Source: Nitrosomonadales bacterium (GTDB lineage: Bacteria; Pseudomonadota; Gammaproteobacteria; Burkholderiales; Gallionellaceae). Taken from it: a stretch of 34,042 nucleotides of DNA. Shown in pieces: positions 23,153 to 29,881 of this stretch (position 1 is its first letter; the number at the start of each line of letters is the position of its first letter). A program made the position numbers and the translations under genes. The stretch lies in NCBI GenBank assembly GCA_023259065.1, contig JAHFQY010000003.1:1-34042 (forward strand), written 5' to 3'. The notes under the pieces were generated by a model, which was not told the origin of the DNA, searched no databases, and saw only the letters and a program-made list of their open reading frames with translations.

Positions 23153-24115
23153 ATGAAGCAGAACGCATGGGATTGGGACGAACAGGATCTTCTTGACCTC
23201 ATCAGACTTGGCGTTCAAGAAGGGCTTGAACTCGACTACAAGCAATGCGACGCACTTCAGCGATCCGACGGCAGGAAGAACGAGATCAGCAAAGACGTGT
23301 CAGCCTTTGCCAATTCCGCTGGCGGCGTTATCGTTTATGGAATGAAGGAAGATGGGCATGTCCCGACGAAGATTGATGTCGGATTTGATCCGAATGAAAT
23401 TTCGAAGGAATGGCTTGAGCAAGTCATCAATTCCAGAATTCAAAGGCGAATCGACGGCGTTCGCGTAAATCAAGTACCGCTACTCACAACCTCTCCGGGG
23501 AAAGTCGCATATGTGGTTTTTGTCCCCGCAAGTATCCGAGCTCCGCACCAAGCAGCGGATAAGCGTTTCTACAAGCGCTTCAACTTCGAATCGGTTCCGA
23601 TGGAGGAATACGAAATTCGGGACACTGCAAATCGATCAGCAGTTCCCGACCTTGATATTGAGTTCTCATTTGTTCCCGATGGAAGCAAGGTATCGCTATC
23701 AGGCGATGGCGCGTATTACTCCGAGATCGAGCTTATTGCAATTATTTCAAATTCAGCTCAAGCGGTAGCAGAGTATGCCGTCATCCACATCTTCATCGAT
23801 AGCCGAATAGGGTTGGCAGCCCCTAGTTCGGACGTTCGACTGAATACGGAGACCGAAACGCTAAGCCTCGACGGCGTAGATTTGACTTTACGCAAACTAA
23901 CCATCTTGTGGGATCGGTCAAAGGGATTACCGATCTTCTCTGGAATATCGGCTCACCTGCCATCGACCCCGCTGAGGATCTCCATACCAAAGGGGGATGA
24001 TGCTCTCCCTCTCCGATACACCATCGGCTCCCCAGGAATGGCGATCAAGGACAAGTGGGTGTTTCTCAAGATTCAAGACGCCACTGCGACGTTCATGCGC
24101 CTGAAGGACTCCTAA
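23153..24115 (+). CDS. AlbA_2-domain (Schlafen-like) putative DNA-binding protein
   Basis: A 320-residue protein. The N-terminal part (about 10-150) has the AlbA_2/Schlafen-like pattern: ELDYKQCD...RKNEISKDVSAFANSAGGVIVYGM and later RAPHQAADKRFYKRFNFESVPMEEYEIRD. The C-terminal 165 residues have no recognised domain and look beta-rich. AlbA_2 proteins often occur in mobile or defence settings; the actual activity is unknown. It is by far the longest cassette ORF here. It starts 46 bases after the attC and ends 20 bases before the next. Confidence 0.8.
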   Translation: MKQNAWDWDEQDLLDLIRLGVQEGLELDYKQCDALQRSDGRKNEISKDVSAFANSAGGVIVYGMKEDGHVPTKIDVGFDPNEISKEWLEQVINSRIQRRIDGVRVNQVPLLTTSPGKVAYVVFVPASIRAPHQAADKRFYKRFNFESVPMEEYEIRDTANRSAVPDLDIEFSFVPDGSKVSLSGDGAYYSEIELIAIISNSAQAVAEYAVIHIFIDSRIGLAAPSSDVRLNTETETLSLDGVDLTLRKLTILWDRSKGLPIFSGISAHLPSTPLRISIPKGDDALPLRYTIGSPGMAIKDKWVFLKIQDATATFMRLKDS

Positions 24116-24134
24116 TGTGCACAGCGCGACTGCG

Positions 24135-24204
24135 GCCCAACCCATCAATCCACCGGACGCTGCGCGATGAAGCCGCGCAGCGCCGGTGATTTCAAACGTT
24201 AGGT
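24135..24204 (+). other. attC recombination site of a second type (70 bp)
   Basis: Boxes GCCCAAC (24135-24141) and GTTAGGT (24198-24204). The arms ATCCACCGGACGCTGCGCG and CGCGCAGCGCCGGTGATTT pair around ATGAAGC. This arm sequence differs from the GGGACGCC type. Half-copies of the same type occur at 6734-6778 and 28169-28192. Confidence 0.88.
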
Positions 24205-24211
24205 CTATGTG

Positions 24212-24508
24212 ATGGGGATAATAGCCGGTTACATATTTTTCTTTGTATGGCTTGTTTGGCCAATGATTCGTATTATCAGATCGCCGCATACGTCAGGTTT
24301 GCGGAAAGCATGTTGGGCTGTTGGAACGTTCCTCCCATTTTTTGTAGCCGTCTTAATAACTAAACTAGTGCAAAAACTTGCTCTAACGGAACCATGGGCT
24401 AGTGAAGTTTTTAACAGCACAGTTGGCGCCTTTATATTAGTAATGGCATTTTTAGTTGGTGGTTGGGTGGTGCTTGCAATATATGACGCAATCCACAAAA
24501 AGACCTAA
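24212..24508 (+). CDS. Small multi-pass membrane cassette protein (98 aa)
   Basis: Three hydrophobic segments: IIAGYIFFFVWLVWPMIRII, a middle CWAVGTFLPFFVAVLITKLV, and AFILVMAFLVGGWVVLAIY. I recognise no family. GTG 24209 and ATG 24212 are both in frame at the start, close to the attC core; the ribosome binding site is weak. The stop codon lies inside a left attC box (24503-24509) that is no longer completed. Confidence 0.68.
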   Translation: MGIIAGYIFFFVWLVWPMIRIIRSPHTSGLRKACWAVGTFLPFFVAVLITKLVQKLALTEPWASEVFNSTVGAFILVMAFLVGGWVVLAIYDAIHKKT

Positions 24509-24530
24509 CCTTGCCATAAGGACTTCCCCG
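24503..24530 (+). other. Truncated attC (left half only)
   Basis: ACCTAAC (24503-24509) is a proper left box with the preceding stop codon inside it. The following CTTGCCATAAGGACTTCCCC does not form the other half, and no GTTRRRY box follows. The intact array breaks here. Confidence 0.55.
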
Positions 24531-24885
24531 TCAAGATAATTTTCGAGACTCACATGGGTTTCTCCGTTTCATCAATGCCCTGCTTGGCACAGAGCGCATT
24601 TCAAATATAAAAATCACTGCTGCTATCGCGGTACGCCGTCACAAGAACAGACTGCATTTCCATAATCGGCCTTGTTGAACAAACTGCGTTCGGGCCATGA
24701 TATAAACCGCTCCACTTGCCCTCATTCGTTCGTCGGGCTTGCCACCACAGCAGGGATCAGCTGCCGAGGTTGTTGGCTCCCATCAGGTTAGCCAGGTTCG
24801 CAAGTGGTCGGTCTGACCTGTTTAGCTATCGCGTTTCTTGTCGCAGTGGTTTGGACTCCGTTGCTTCATTAATTTCCTCTCCGAC
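24531..24885. other. Non-coding decayed segment, possible right end of an IS1111-type element
   Basis: No gene is seen. An isolated GGCCTTGTTGAACAAA motif (about 24667-24682) resembles the ends of some IS5-family elements. The part nearest the transposase remnant (about 24700-24885) is downstream of its stop codon. It could be the non-coding end of an IS110/IS1111 element, where the guide RNA of that family is encoded. All of this is tentative. Confidence 0.3.
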
Positions 24886-25138
24886 TCAAGACTGCTCGCC
24901 TATGGCGTATTTCTGCCAGGCATCCAGGTCGTAGGTCTCTCCTTTCGCCAGCAAGGCCCATAACTGCCGGGCGTGTTTGTTGGCGATGGCGACCAGGGTC
25001 TTGTGGTAGCCCACGCGCCCGTACAGGTGCATGACCCATTGCTGCATCCGGTTCAGTTTGTCCGGGGCTTTCTTCAAGGTGGCTTGCAGTGATGAGCGTG
25101 CCCCCTGCACCAGCAGGCTACGCAGGGAAAATCCGGGG
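24886..25138 (-). pseudogene. IS110/IS1111-family transposase, C-terminal fragment
   Basis: The reading, on the minus strand, begins without a start in CPGFSLRSLLVQGARSSLQATLKKAPDKL. It continues through WVMHLYGRVGYHKTLVAIANKHARQLWALLAKG to a stop near 24886. This matches the end of the Transposase_20 domain of the IS110/IS1111 family (the LLVQGARSSL and VAIANKHARQLWAL stretches are diagnostic). The N-terminal RuvC-like DEDD part is absent, so it is a decayed remnant. It lies between the broken end of the array and the YefM-YoeB pair. Confidence 0.8.
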
Positions 25139-25141
25139 CAG

Positions 25142-25158
25142 GCCTTACATTTGACATG
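25142..25158. repeat. 17-bp repeat shared with 28115-28131
   Basis: GCCTTACATTTGACATG occurs here at the end of the transposase remnant and again, identically, 3 kb downstream. The downstream copy is part of a perfect hairpin. Confidence 0.55.
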
Positions 25159-25196
25159 TAATTGTTAGACCACGTGATTTTCTTGTCGGCTTCGCC

Positions 25197-25244
25197 TTGA
25201 CGTAGCGTACGCTTAAGCGTACCATACAATATCTTTGATATTGT
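25197..25244 (+). promoter_or_regulatory. Promoter and palindromic operator of the YefM-YoeB operon
   Basis: TTGACG (25197-25202) and TACCAT (25220-25225), 17 bases apart, form a plausible sigma70 promoter. A perfect 16-bp palindrome GTACGCTTAAGCGTAC (25207-25222) fills the spacer. A second inverted repeat, ACAATATC-TTT-GATATTGT (25226-25244), follows. YefM-type antitoxins repress their own operon through palindromes at this position. Confidence 0.6.
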
Positions 25245-25254
25245 GAGGTGCAAT

Positions 25255-25497
25255 ATGAACACGCTTACCGCCAGCGAAGCTCGCGCGAATCTGTACCGGC
25301 TCATTGATGAAACGGCTGAATCTCATCAGCCCATCATCATTTCCGGGAAGCGCAGCAGTGCTGTTCTACTCTCTGCAGAGGACTGGAGTGCAATTCAAGA
25401 AACCTTGTACCTGCTTGCCGTGCCCGGTATGCGCGAATCCATAAAGGCAGGTATGGCCGAACCCCTCGCAAAGAGTGCGAAAGAGCTTAAGTGGTGA
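25255..25497 (+). CDS. yefM: YefM/Phd-family antitoxin
   Basis: An 80-residue antitoxin. MNTLTASEARANLYRLIDETAESHQPIIISGKRSSAVLLSAEDWSAIQETLYLL is the canonical Phd/YefM N-terminal DNA-binding domain. The C terminus wraps and neutralises the toxin. GAGGTG sits shortly before the ATG at 25255. Its stop overlaps the toxin start by a few bases. It lies downstream of two palindromes that look like its operator. Confidence 0.93.
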   Translation: MNTLTASEARANLYRLIDETAESHQPIIISGKRSSAVLLSAEDWSAIQETLYLLAVPGMRESIKAGMAEPLAKSAKELKW

Positions 25498-25757
25498 AGT
25501 GGGAAATTGTTTATGCCAAGCAAGCAATGAAAGATGCAAAAAAACTTGCTGCAAGCGGCCTCAAACCAAAGGCGCAAGAATTGCTCGCAGTACTTGCCAA
25601 CGATCCATTCAAAAATCCTCCGCCCTTCGAGAAACTGGTCGGTGATCTTGCAGGTGCTTACTCGCGCCGCATCAATATTCAGCACCGTATCGTGTACGAA
25701 GTCTTAATCAAAGAGAGAACCGTTCGTGTCCTGCGTATGTGGACGCACTATGAATGA
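25491..25757 (+). CDS. yoeB: YoeB/Txe-family toxin (ribosome-dependent mRNA interferase)
   Basis: An 88-residue toxin starting at GTG 25491 (or GTG 25494) and overlapping yefM. The RelE/YoeB fold is indicated by AKQAMKDAKKLAASGLKPKAQELL and by the central NPPPFEKLVGDLAGAYSRRINIQHRIVYEV, which holds the conserved Glu and Arg. The C-terminal HYE carries the His-Tyr pair that is essential in YoeB. It would cleave mRNA at the ribosome under stress when the antitoxin is degraded. Confidence 0.92.
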   Translation: MVKWEIVYAKQAMKDAKKLAASGLKPKAQELLAVLANDPFKNPPPFEKLVGDLAGAYSRRINIQHRIVYEVLIKERTVRVLRMWTHYE

Positions 25758-25859
25758 GCAAATTGATGCAGATAAGGGGCACGAAATGCATGACCATGCC
25801 TCACTACTGCCCTTTGCTTCCGCGTTAGCGCACTTTCCGAAAAGTAGTACAATGCCCGC

Positions 25860-26093
25860 ATGAGCACCATCTCCATTTCCGACATTCTTGAGCTCCCAGT
25901 ACAGGAACGCATTCGTCTTGTTGAGCTTATCTGGGACAGTGTTGCTGCGGTTCCCGAGGCGGTGGAAATTTCACCCGCACTCAAGGCTGAACTCGAAGCA
26001 CGTTTGGCGGAGTTCGAGGCAAACCCGGAAGCTGGCTATTCCTGGGATCAAGTGAAAGCCCGCCTTAAAGATGGTTCATGGCGTTCCGCCTGA
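25860..26093 (+). CDS. Antitoxin of the addiction-module family TIGR02574
   Basis: A 77-residue protein. ISDILELPVQERIRLVELIWDSV and the acidic C terminus with LKAELEARLAEFEANPEAGYSWDQVKARL are typical of the small RelB-like CHP02574 antitoxins. It overlaps its partner toxin gene by 16 bases. The intergenic region before it (25758-25859) has no clear palindrome. Together with the toxin it forms the second toxin-antitoxin pair of this region. Confidence 0.85.
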   Translation: MSTISISDILELPVQERIRLVELIWDSVAAVPEAVEISPALKAELEARLAEFEANPEAGYSWDQVKARLKDGSWRSA

Positions 26094-26374
26094 AATTTTA
26101 TGCGCGAGCGTTGCGTGAAATTGGCGAGGCTCAAGAATGGTATGAGTTGCAGAGTCCCGGCCTCGGTGATGAATTTATCGCCGCAATGGAGTTGCAGTTG
26201 AAACGTCTGGAGCAAGCCCCCCTGCTTTATGCTGAAGTCATTCCCAATGTTCGCCGCGCTCTCCTTCCCCGCTTTCCTTACGGTTTGTTCTATGCCGTGA
26301 GGGGCAATCTCATCAGTGTCCTGGCAGTGTTACATGATGTCCGCAATCCCAGGCTATGGCCCCAAACCCGCTAA
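26078..26374 (+). CDS. ParE/RelE-family toxin
   Basis: A 98-residue toxin: ALREIGEAQEWYELQSPGLGDEFIAAMELQLKRLEQAPLLYAEV, followed by VRRALLPRFPYGLFYAVRGNLISVLAVLHDVRNPRLW. These match the helical hairpin and the C-terminal strands of the ParE/RelE superfamily; whether it targets gyrase or ribosomes is not clear. The start ATG at 26078 lies within the antitoxin end. The stop TAA (26372-26374) falls in the left box of an attC-like site, so the pair was probably carried as a gene cassette. Confidence 0.87.
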   Translation: MAFRLKFYARALREIGEAQEWYELQSPGLGDEFIAAMELQLKRLEQAPLLYAEVIPNVRRALLPRFPYGLFYAVRGNLISVLAVLHDVRNPRLWPQTR

Positions 26375-26407
26375 CCCTGCTCACGCGGGAATGGCTTCAC
26401 GTTATGT
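26369..26407 (+). other. Collapsed mini-attC remnant (39 bp)
   Basis: CGCTAAC (26369-26375) and GTTATGT (26401-26407) are attC-type boxes and CTTCAC precedes the right box as in 21374-21436. Nearly all of the central stem is missing, leaving CCTGCTCACGCGGGAATGG. It closes the toxin-antitoxin cassette. Confidence 0.5.
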
Positions 26408-26424
26408 GCAAGGAGTAATAAACA

Positions 26425-26697
26425 GTGGTAGGTAAATTGCGTAACAACAAGAAGCTGCAATCCATTAAAGTTGCTGATATCGACATCGCACTTCAAATGT
26501 TAGAGAGGTATATGGATGCGCAGGTTATCAAGCTCCTGCTATCATCTCTGGAAGCACTGAAAGCAGAACCGCAAAATGAGGCCTGCCAGGCGCAAGTGAT
26601 ACATGCGTTCGATGCGCTGGGTCAGTTTCAAGGCGCTGCATTAACCTATGCTCCCTATCTCAACATCTTTGTTTCTGATGATCCCTTCGGCGATTAG
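26425..26697 (+). CDS. Hypothetical protein (90 aa)
   Basis: I do not recognise this protein. It begins VVGKLRNNKKLQSIKVADIDIALQMLERYMDAQVIKLLLSSLEALKAEP and is likely all-helical and cytoplasmic. It starts at GTG 26425, with AAGGAG nine bases upstream, a better ribosome binding site than most genes in the region. It lies just behind the collapsed attC and 18 bases before a GNAT-type gene, so it may have been the last cassette of the array. No attC follows. Confidence 0.7.
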   Translation: MVGKLRNNKKLQSIKVADIDIALQMLERYMDAQVIKLLLSSLEALKAEPQNEACQAQVIHAFDALGQFQGAALTYAPYLNIFVSDDPFGD

Positions 26698-26715
26698 CGT
26701 AAGCCTGGTTTCTTG

Positions 26716-27753
26716 ATGAAGTTTGTCCGTTATTCCGACTGGAAGCAGCTACCAGAGAGTGCTGATGCACTCTTTGTGCAGGGAGAGAAAGACAGTATCT
26801 TTTTCTCGCGCCCGTGGTTTGAGTGCCTGACTACCACTGCACTGGATGATGATCACACCATGGTGTTGGCCTGCGTGGTGGACGGGAACAGGGTGATGGC
26901 GATTCTGCCCTTGATGGAGAGCGCCGGGAGCAAGACCTGGTACTCTCTCCGGCACGGATTTACTCCGCTATATAGCCTGTTGCTTGCGGATGATGATCAA
27001 GAGCGGGTGCTCTCCTGCCTGGCCCAGGCTTTGAGTCAGTTACCGCTTAAAGGATTGCTGCTGGAGCCGGTTGCCGACGATGATGGCAAGATAAATGGCT
27101 TGAAGAGATTCCTGGAAACAGCCGGATTTAGCTGTGAACATATTTTCCGGCTCTATAACTGGACTTATCGCCTGCAGGGACAGTCGTATGCGGAGTATAT
27201 GGCGGGTCGCCCTGCCCAGTTGCGCAATACCATCTCCCGCAAGCAGCGCAAACTTGAACGCGAGCACGGTTACAAAATTCGCCTTTTTATCGGGGATGAA
27301 GTGCTGCGCGGCATGCCCGATTACTATGTGGTCTACAATGCCAGCTGGAAGCAGAATGAGATCAGCAATGCGGGCTTTCAGGATTGCTTTGTAGAGGACT
27401 TTTCAAGGGTGGGCTGGTCCAGGCTTGCGATTCTGTATATCAAGGGGCAGCCCGTCGCTGCACAGCTCTGGTTTGTACGCCACGGCAAAGCGAGCATATA
27501 CAGACTTGCGTATGATAAGGCGTGGAGGCAGTATTCAACGGGTTCAATACTGACCAGTTTCCTGATGGAGTACGTGATCGATACCGACAGGGTGGAGGAG
27601 ATCGACTTTCTGACGGGCAATGATGCCTACAAACAGGACTGGATGTCTGAACGCAGGGAACGCTTCCTGTTGAGCTGTGTAAAAAATAAAAGCCCCGCAA
27701 GCAGGTATGCCAGGGTTGTTGAATCACTGAAACATATGTTGAAAAGAGGATAA
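26716..27753 (+). CDS. GNAT-superfamily / FemAB-like acyltransferase
   Basis: A protein of 345 residues. The C-terminal half has the FemAB/Acetyltransf_6 pattern: RNTISRKQRKLEREHGYKIRLF, SWKQNEISNAGFQ, then GWSRLAILYIKGQPVAAQLWFVRHGKASIYRLAYDKAWRQYSTGSILTSFLMEYVI and EIDFLTGNDAYKQDWM. Such proteins resemble the CelD/BioF2-type polysaccharide-linked acyltransferases; the substrate is unknown. The start is ATG 26716, one codon after TTG 26713. It is followed by a YCII-domain gene at nine bases, so the two are probably cotranscribed. Confidence 0.82.
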   Translation: MKFVRYSDWKQLPESADALFVQGEKDSIFFSRPWFECLTTTALDDDHTMVLACVVDGNRVMAILPLMESAGSKTWYSLRHGFTPLYSLLLADDDQERVLSCLAQALSQLPLKGLLLEPVADDDGKINGLKRFLETAGFSCEHIFRLYNWTYRLQGQSYAEYMAGRPAQLRNTISRKQRKLEREHGYKIRLFIGDEVLRGMPDYYVVYNASWKQNEISNAGFQDCFVEDFSRVGWSRLAILYIKGQPVAAQLWFVRHGKASIYRLAYDKAWRQYSTGSILTSFLMEYVIDTDRVEEIDFLTGNDAYKQDWMSERRERFLLSCVKNKSPASRYARVVESLKHMLKRG

Positions 27754-27762
27754 GGAATTAAC

Positions 27763-28083
27763 ATGAAACAATTCGTATTAGTTTATCTGGGCGGTAACCA
27801 GCCATCCAGCCAGGAGGAAGCCAGGAGTCACCATAGCAAATATGTGGAGTGGTTGGCATCGCTCGGTGACGCACTTGTCATTCCTACCATTCCATTAAAG
27901 GATACGAACACTGTAAGTTCCAATGGTGCTGTAAGAGAAGGCGGGAGTAGCGCAATGTCCGGGTTCTCGGTTATCAAAGCGGAATCTATGGAGGCCGCAC
28001 TATCGATGGCGCAAGCCTGCCCTTTTCTTGAAATTGGCGGCTCGCTTGAGGTGTCTGAGATGATGCAGATACCGCTTCAGTAA
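27763..28083 (+). CDS. YCII-related domain protein
   Basis: A 106-residue YciI-like protein. MKQFVLVYLGGNQPSSQEEARSHHSKYVEWLASLGDALVI has the YCII opening with a His pair, and the second half SGFSVIKAESMEAALSMAQACPFLEIGGSLEVSEM completes the dimeric ferredoxin-like fold. The biochemical role of YciI proteins is only partly understood. It directly follows the GNAT-like gene and is closed by the hairpin at 28116-28143. Confidence 0.87.
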   Translation: MKQFVLVYLGGNQPSSQEEARSHHSKYVEWLASLGDALVIPTIPLKDTNTVSSNGAVREGGSSAMSGFSVIKAESMEAALSMAQACPFLEIGGSLEVSEMMQIPLQ

Positions 28084-28114
28084 TAAAATTCAGAATGAAA
28101 TTGCAGGGTCAGAT

Positions 28115-28143
28115 GCCTTACATTTGACATGCAAAATGTAAGG
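28115..28143. repeat. Palindromic element with 17-bp repeat (also at 25142)
   Basis: CCTTACATTT (28116-28125) and AAATGTAAGG (28134-28143) form a perfect 10-bp stem around an eight-base loop. The first 17 bases (28115-28131) are identical to 25142-25158. GGGTCAG just before it recalls the small palindromes mobilised by REP-associated tyrosine transposases. It may also slow transcription after the YCII gene. Confidence 0.6.
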
Positions 28144-28168
28144 GCTCCAGCTTTCATTATTCCTTATT

Positions 28169-28192
28169 CGCCGGTGAGCTCAAATGTTGGGT
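28169..28192 (+). other. attC right-half remnant
   Basis: The 24 bases ending in GTTGGGT (28186-28192) match the right half of the attC at 24181-24204 at 20 of 24 positions (GCCGGTGA..TCAAA.GTT.GGT). No left half is present. The following SnoaL-like gene thus begins like a cassette gene, 45 bases later. Confidence 0.5.
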
Positions 28193-28237
28193 GGCACAAA
28201 TTCTGTTGGATAACCTGAAACGAGAGGAGACAAAAGA

Positions 28238-28672
28238 ATGAGTGACGATAATCAACAAATCGAGAATGTTGTTCGTGCGTTTAGCGATTGCTGGAATAGG
28301 CATGATATGGAGGCGTTTGCCCAGTTGTTTGCCGAGGACGCCGAATTCGTAAACGTCGTAGGTCTGTGGTGGAAAGGCCGCGAGGAGATCAAGCGCGCTC
28401 ACGTGGCAACGCATGCCACGATGTTCAAGAACAGTCGCCTCACGATAGACAAAGTCGCTATCCGCTTGGTGACGCCGGATGTTGCCGTTGCGCGTTCATC
28501 GTGGGAACTGAGCGGCCACCTCAGTCCGGCGGGGGAAGCTCTTCCCGGGAGGAAGGGAATCTTGATGAATCTCTTAGCACGCACAAACGGTATATGGAAA
28601 ATCATTGATGCTCAGAACACCGACATCATCGAAGGTGTTCTCGCGCCGCCGCAACATGGCAAACGGAATTGA
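28238..28672 (+). CDS. SnoaL-like / SgcJ-EcaC-type NTF2-fold protein
   Basis: A 144-residue NTF2-fold protein. IENVVRAFSDCWNRHDMEAFAQLFAEDAEFVNVVGLWWKGREEIKRAHVATH is the SnoaL/DUF4440 opening, and ILMNLLARTNGIWKIIDAQNTDI is the closing beta sheet. The fold serves isomerases, hydrolases or ligand binding; the substrate is unknown. GAGAGGAG lies just before the ATG at 28238. It sits behind an attC half-site, so it may derive from a cassette. No attC is seen after it. Confidence 0.87.
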   Translation: MSDDNQQIENVVRAFSDCWNRHDMEAFAQLFAEDAEFVNVVGLWWKGREEIKRAHVATHATMFKNSRLTIDKVAIRLVTPDVAVARSSWELSGHLSPAGEALPGRKGILMNLLARTNGIWKIIDAQNTDIIEGVLAPPQHGKRN

Positions 28673-28838
28673 GTCACATGGGGGCTGCAGCCCCAGCGGT
28701 CGCTCCAAGCACCAAATTAAAGGGGCGCAATAAGCAAAGGGCGTTGTGCGCCTGTCACCACTAGATTCGGCGCGTTTGTTGCAACCAAAGTGCCGGGCCT
28801 GAGTGCTTGGTGTCATTGCAATTCAAAAGGAAATATTC

Positions 28839-29258
28839 ATGTTCATGATCGAATACAAAGATATTGGCTGGTGGTACTGGCTGGTGACCGCATGCATGCT
28901 GAGCGCCGGTGTTGCCGGATACCCGAATGGGTTTGCCCTCGCCATAGGCCTAACCATGTTTCAGTTGCTGCACTTCATGTTGCGTGAGCGCAGTATCACT
29001 GCATTCCCGGTGCAAGTACGCTTCTGGTATCTGCTGCTGCTTCTGGTTGCACTTCCGCAGCCGCTGCAGGTAATTTACTGGATACCAACGATAGGCACGT
29101 GGGCACAGCTGATCTTTGGATACTGCACGATGGCGCGTTGTGTATCCCTTTTTCCATGGAATCGTGATCAGCGTTTCTCCGTCGCGTTATTGAAAAGAAC
29201 CTTCCTGTCGCGCCCCGTTCGCGGCAATATATTGCAGGGCCAGCCACCCCTGAAATAA
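28839..29258 (+). CDS. Small integral membrane protein of unknown function (139 aa)
   Basis: The protein begins MFMIEYKDIGWWYWLVTACMLSAGVAGYPNGFALAIGL with the second ATG six bases on. Three to four hydrophobic segments follow: the N-terminal helix region (10-45), VRFWYLLLLLVALPQPLQVIYWIP and GTWAQLIFGYCTMARCVSLF. The tail is basic. AAAGGAAA lies about eight bases before the ATG. I recognise no family with confidence. The 166 bases before it contain only a perfect GGGGCTGCAGCCCC palindrome at 28681-28694. Confidence 0.75.
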   Translation: MFMIEYKDIGWWYWLVTACMLSAGVAGYPNGFALAIGLTMFQLLHFMLRERSITAFPVQVRFWYLLLLLVALPQPLQVIYWIPTIGTWAQLIFGYCTMARCVSLFPWNRDQRFSVALLKRTFLSRPVRGNILQGQPPLK

Positions 29259-29318
29259 TCAGCAGCTATCATCAGGGGTGATATAGCCAACGATTAGACT
29301 ATCGAGATATTTTCTCAT

Positions 29319-29852
29319 ATGCCTCAATTCCAATATTTAGATACAGCACCTGCACTAGGCGACCGCATTTACCTGCATCCCTCCTGCCAGATCATCGGTG
29401 ATGTAACCATTGGCGACGACAGTTCGGTGTGGTGCAACACTGTGCTGCGCGGTGACGTGAACCGCATTGTGATCGGGCGCGGCAGCAATGTGCAGGATTT
29501 GACCATGTGCCATGTGTCGCACAAGACACCGGAAAAGCCGGAAGGCTCGCCGCTGATCGTGGGGGATTATGTGACGATAGGTCACTCGGTCATCCTGCAT
29601 GGCTGTAGCATAGGCAACGAATGCCTGATCGGCATGGGCTCTATCATCATGGACGATGTGGTGATTCCGGATCGGGTGATGGTGGGTGCGGGCAGCCTGG
29701 TGTCGCCGGGCAAGGTGTTGCAAAGCGGCATGCTGTATGTGGGGCGCCCTGCAGTTGCGGTGCGCGCCTTGACAGACAAGGAGTTTGCCTATTTGAAATA
29801 TTCGGCAGAACATTACATGCGGGTGAAGGGCAATTATCTGAATGGCGCGTGA
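29319..29852 (+). CDS. Gamma-carbonic-anhydrase-like hexapeptide protein (YrdA/PaaY type)
   Basis: A 177-residue left-handed beta-helix protein. The zinc ligands are His65 (or His68) in TMCHVSHK and His89 and His94 in TIGHSVILHGC, the five-residue spacing of the second and third matching the archaeal Cam enzyme. Hexapeptide repeats run from about residue 15 to 135 (IIGDVTIGDDSSVWCNTVLRGDV). Whether it is a true carbonic anhydrase or a related hydrolase cannot be told from sequence. It is 29 bases before the diguanylate cyclase gene. Confidence 0.93.
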   Translation: MPQFQYLDTAPALGDRIYLHPSCQIIGDVTIGDDSSVWCNTVLRGDVNRIVIGRGSNVQDLTMCHVSHKTPEKPEGSPLIVGDYVTIGHSVILHGCSIGNECLIGMGSIIMDDVVIPDRVMVGAGSLVSPGKVLQSGMLYVGRPAVAVRALTDKEFAYLKYSAEHYMRVKGNYLNGA

Positions 29853-29881
29853 ATATCGCCGCGAATAATCGAGGAACAAGC

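Noticed and set aside
21031..24204. CRISPR array
   Set aside because: The recurring GGGACGCC/GGCGCCCC motifs are spaced irregularly by whole genes and form attC hairpins; no uniform repeat-spacer units and no cas genes are present.
24716..24934. Plus-strand 72-codon ORF near the transposase remnant
   Set aside because: Arg/Ser/Cys-rich with no domain, and its end is antisense to the recognised IS110-type fragment.
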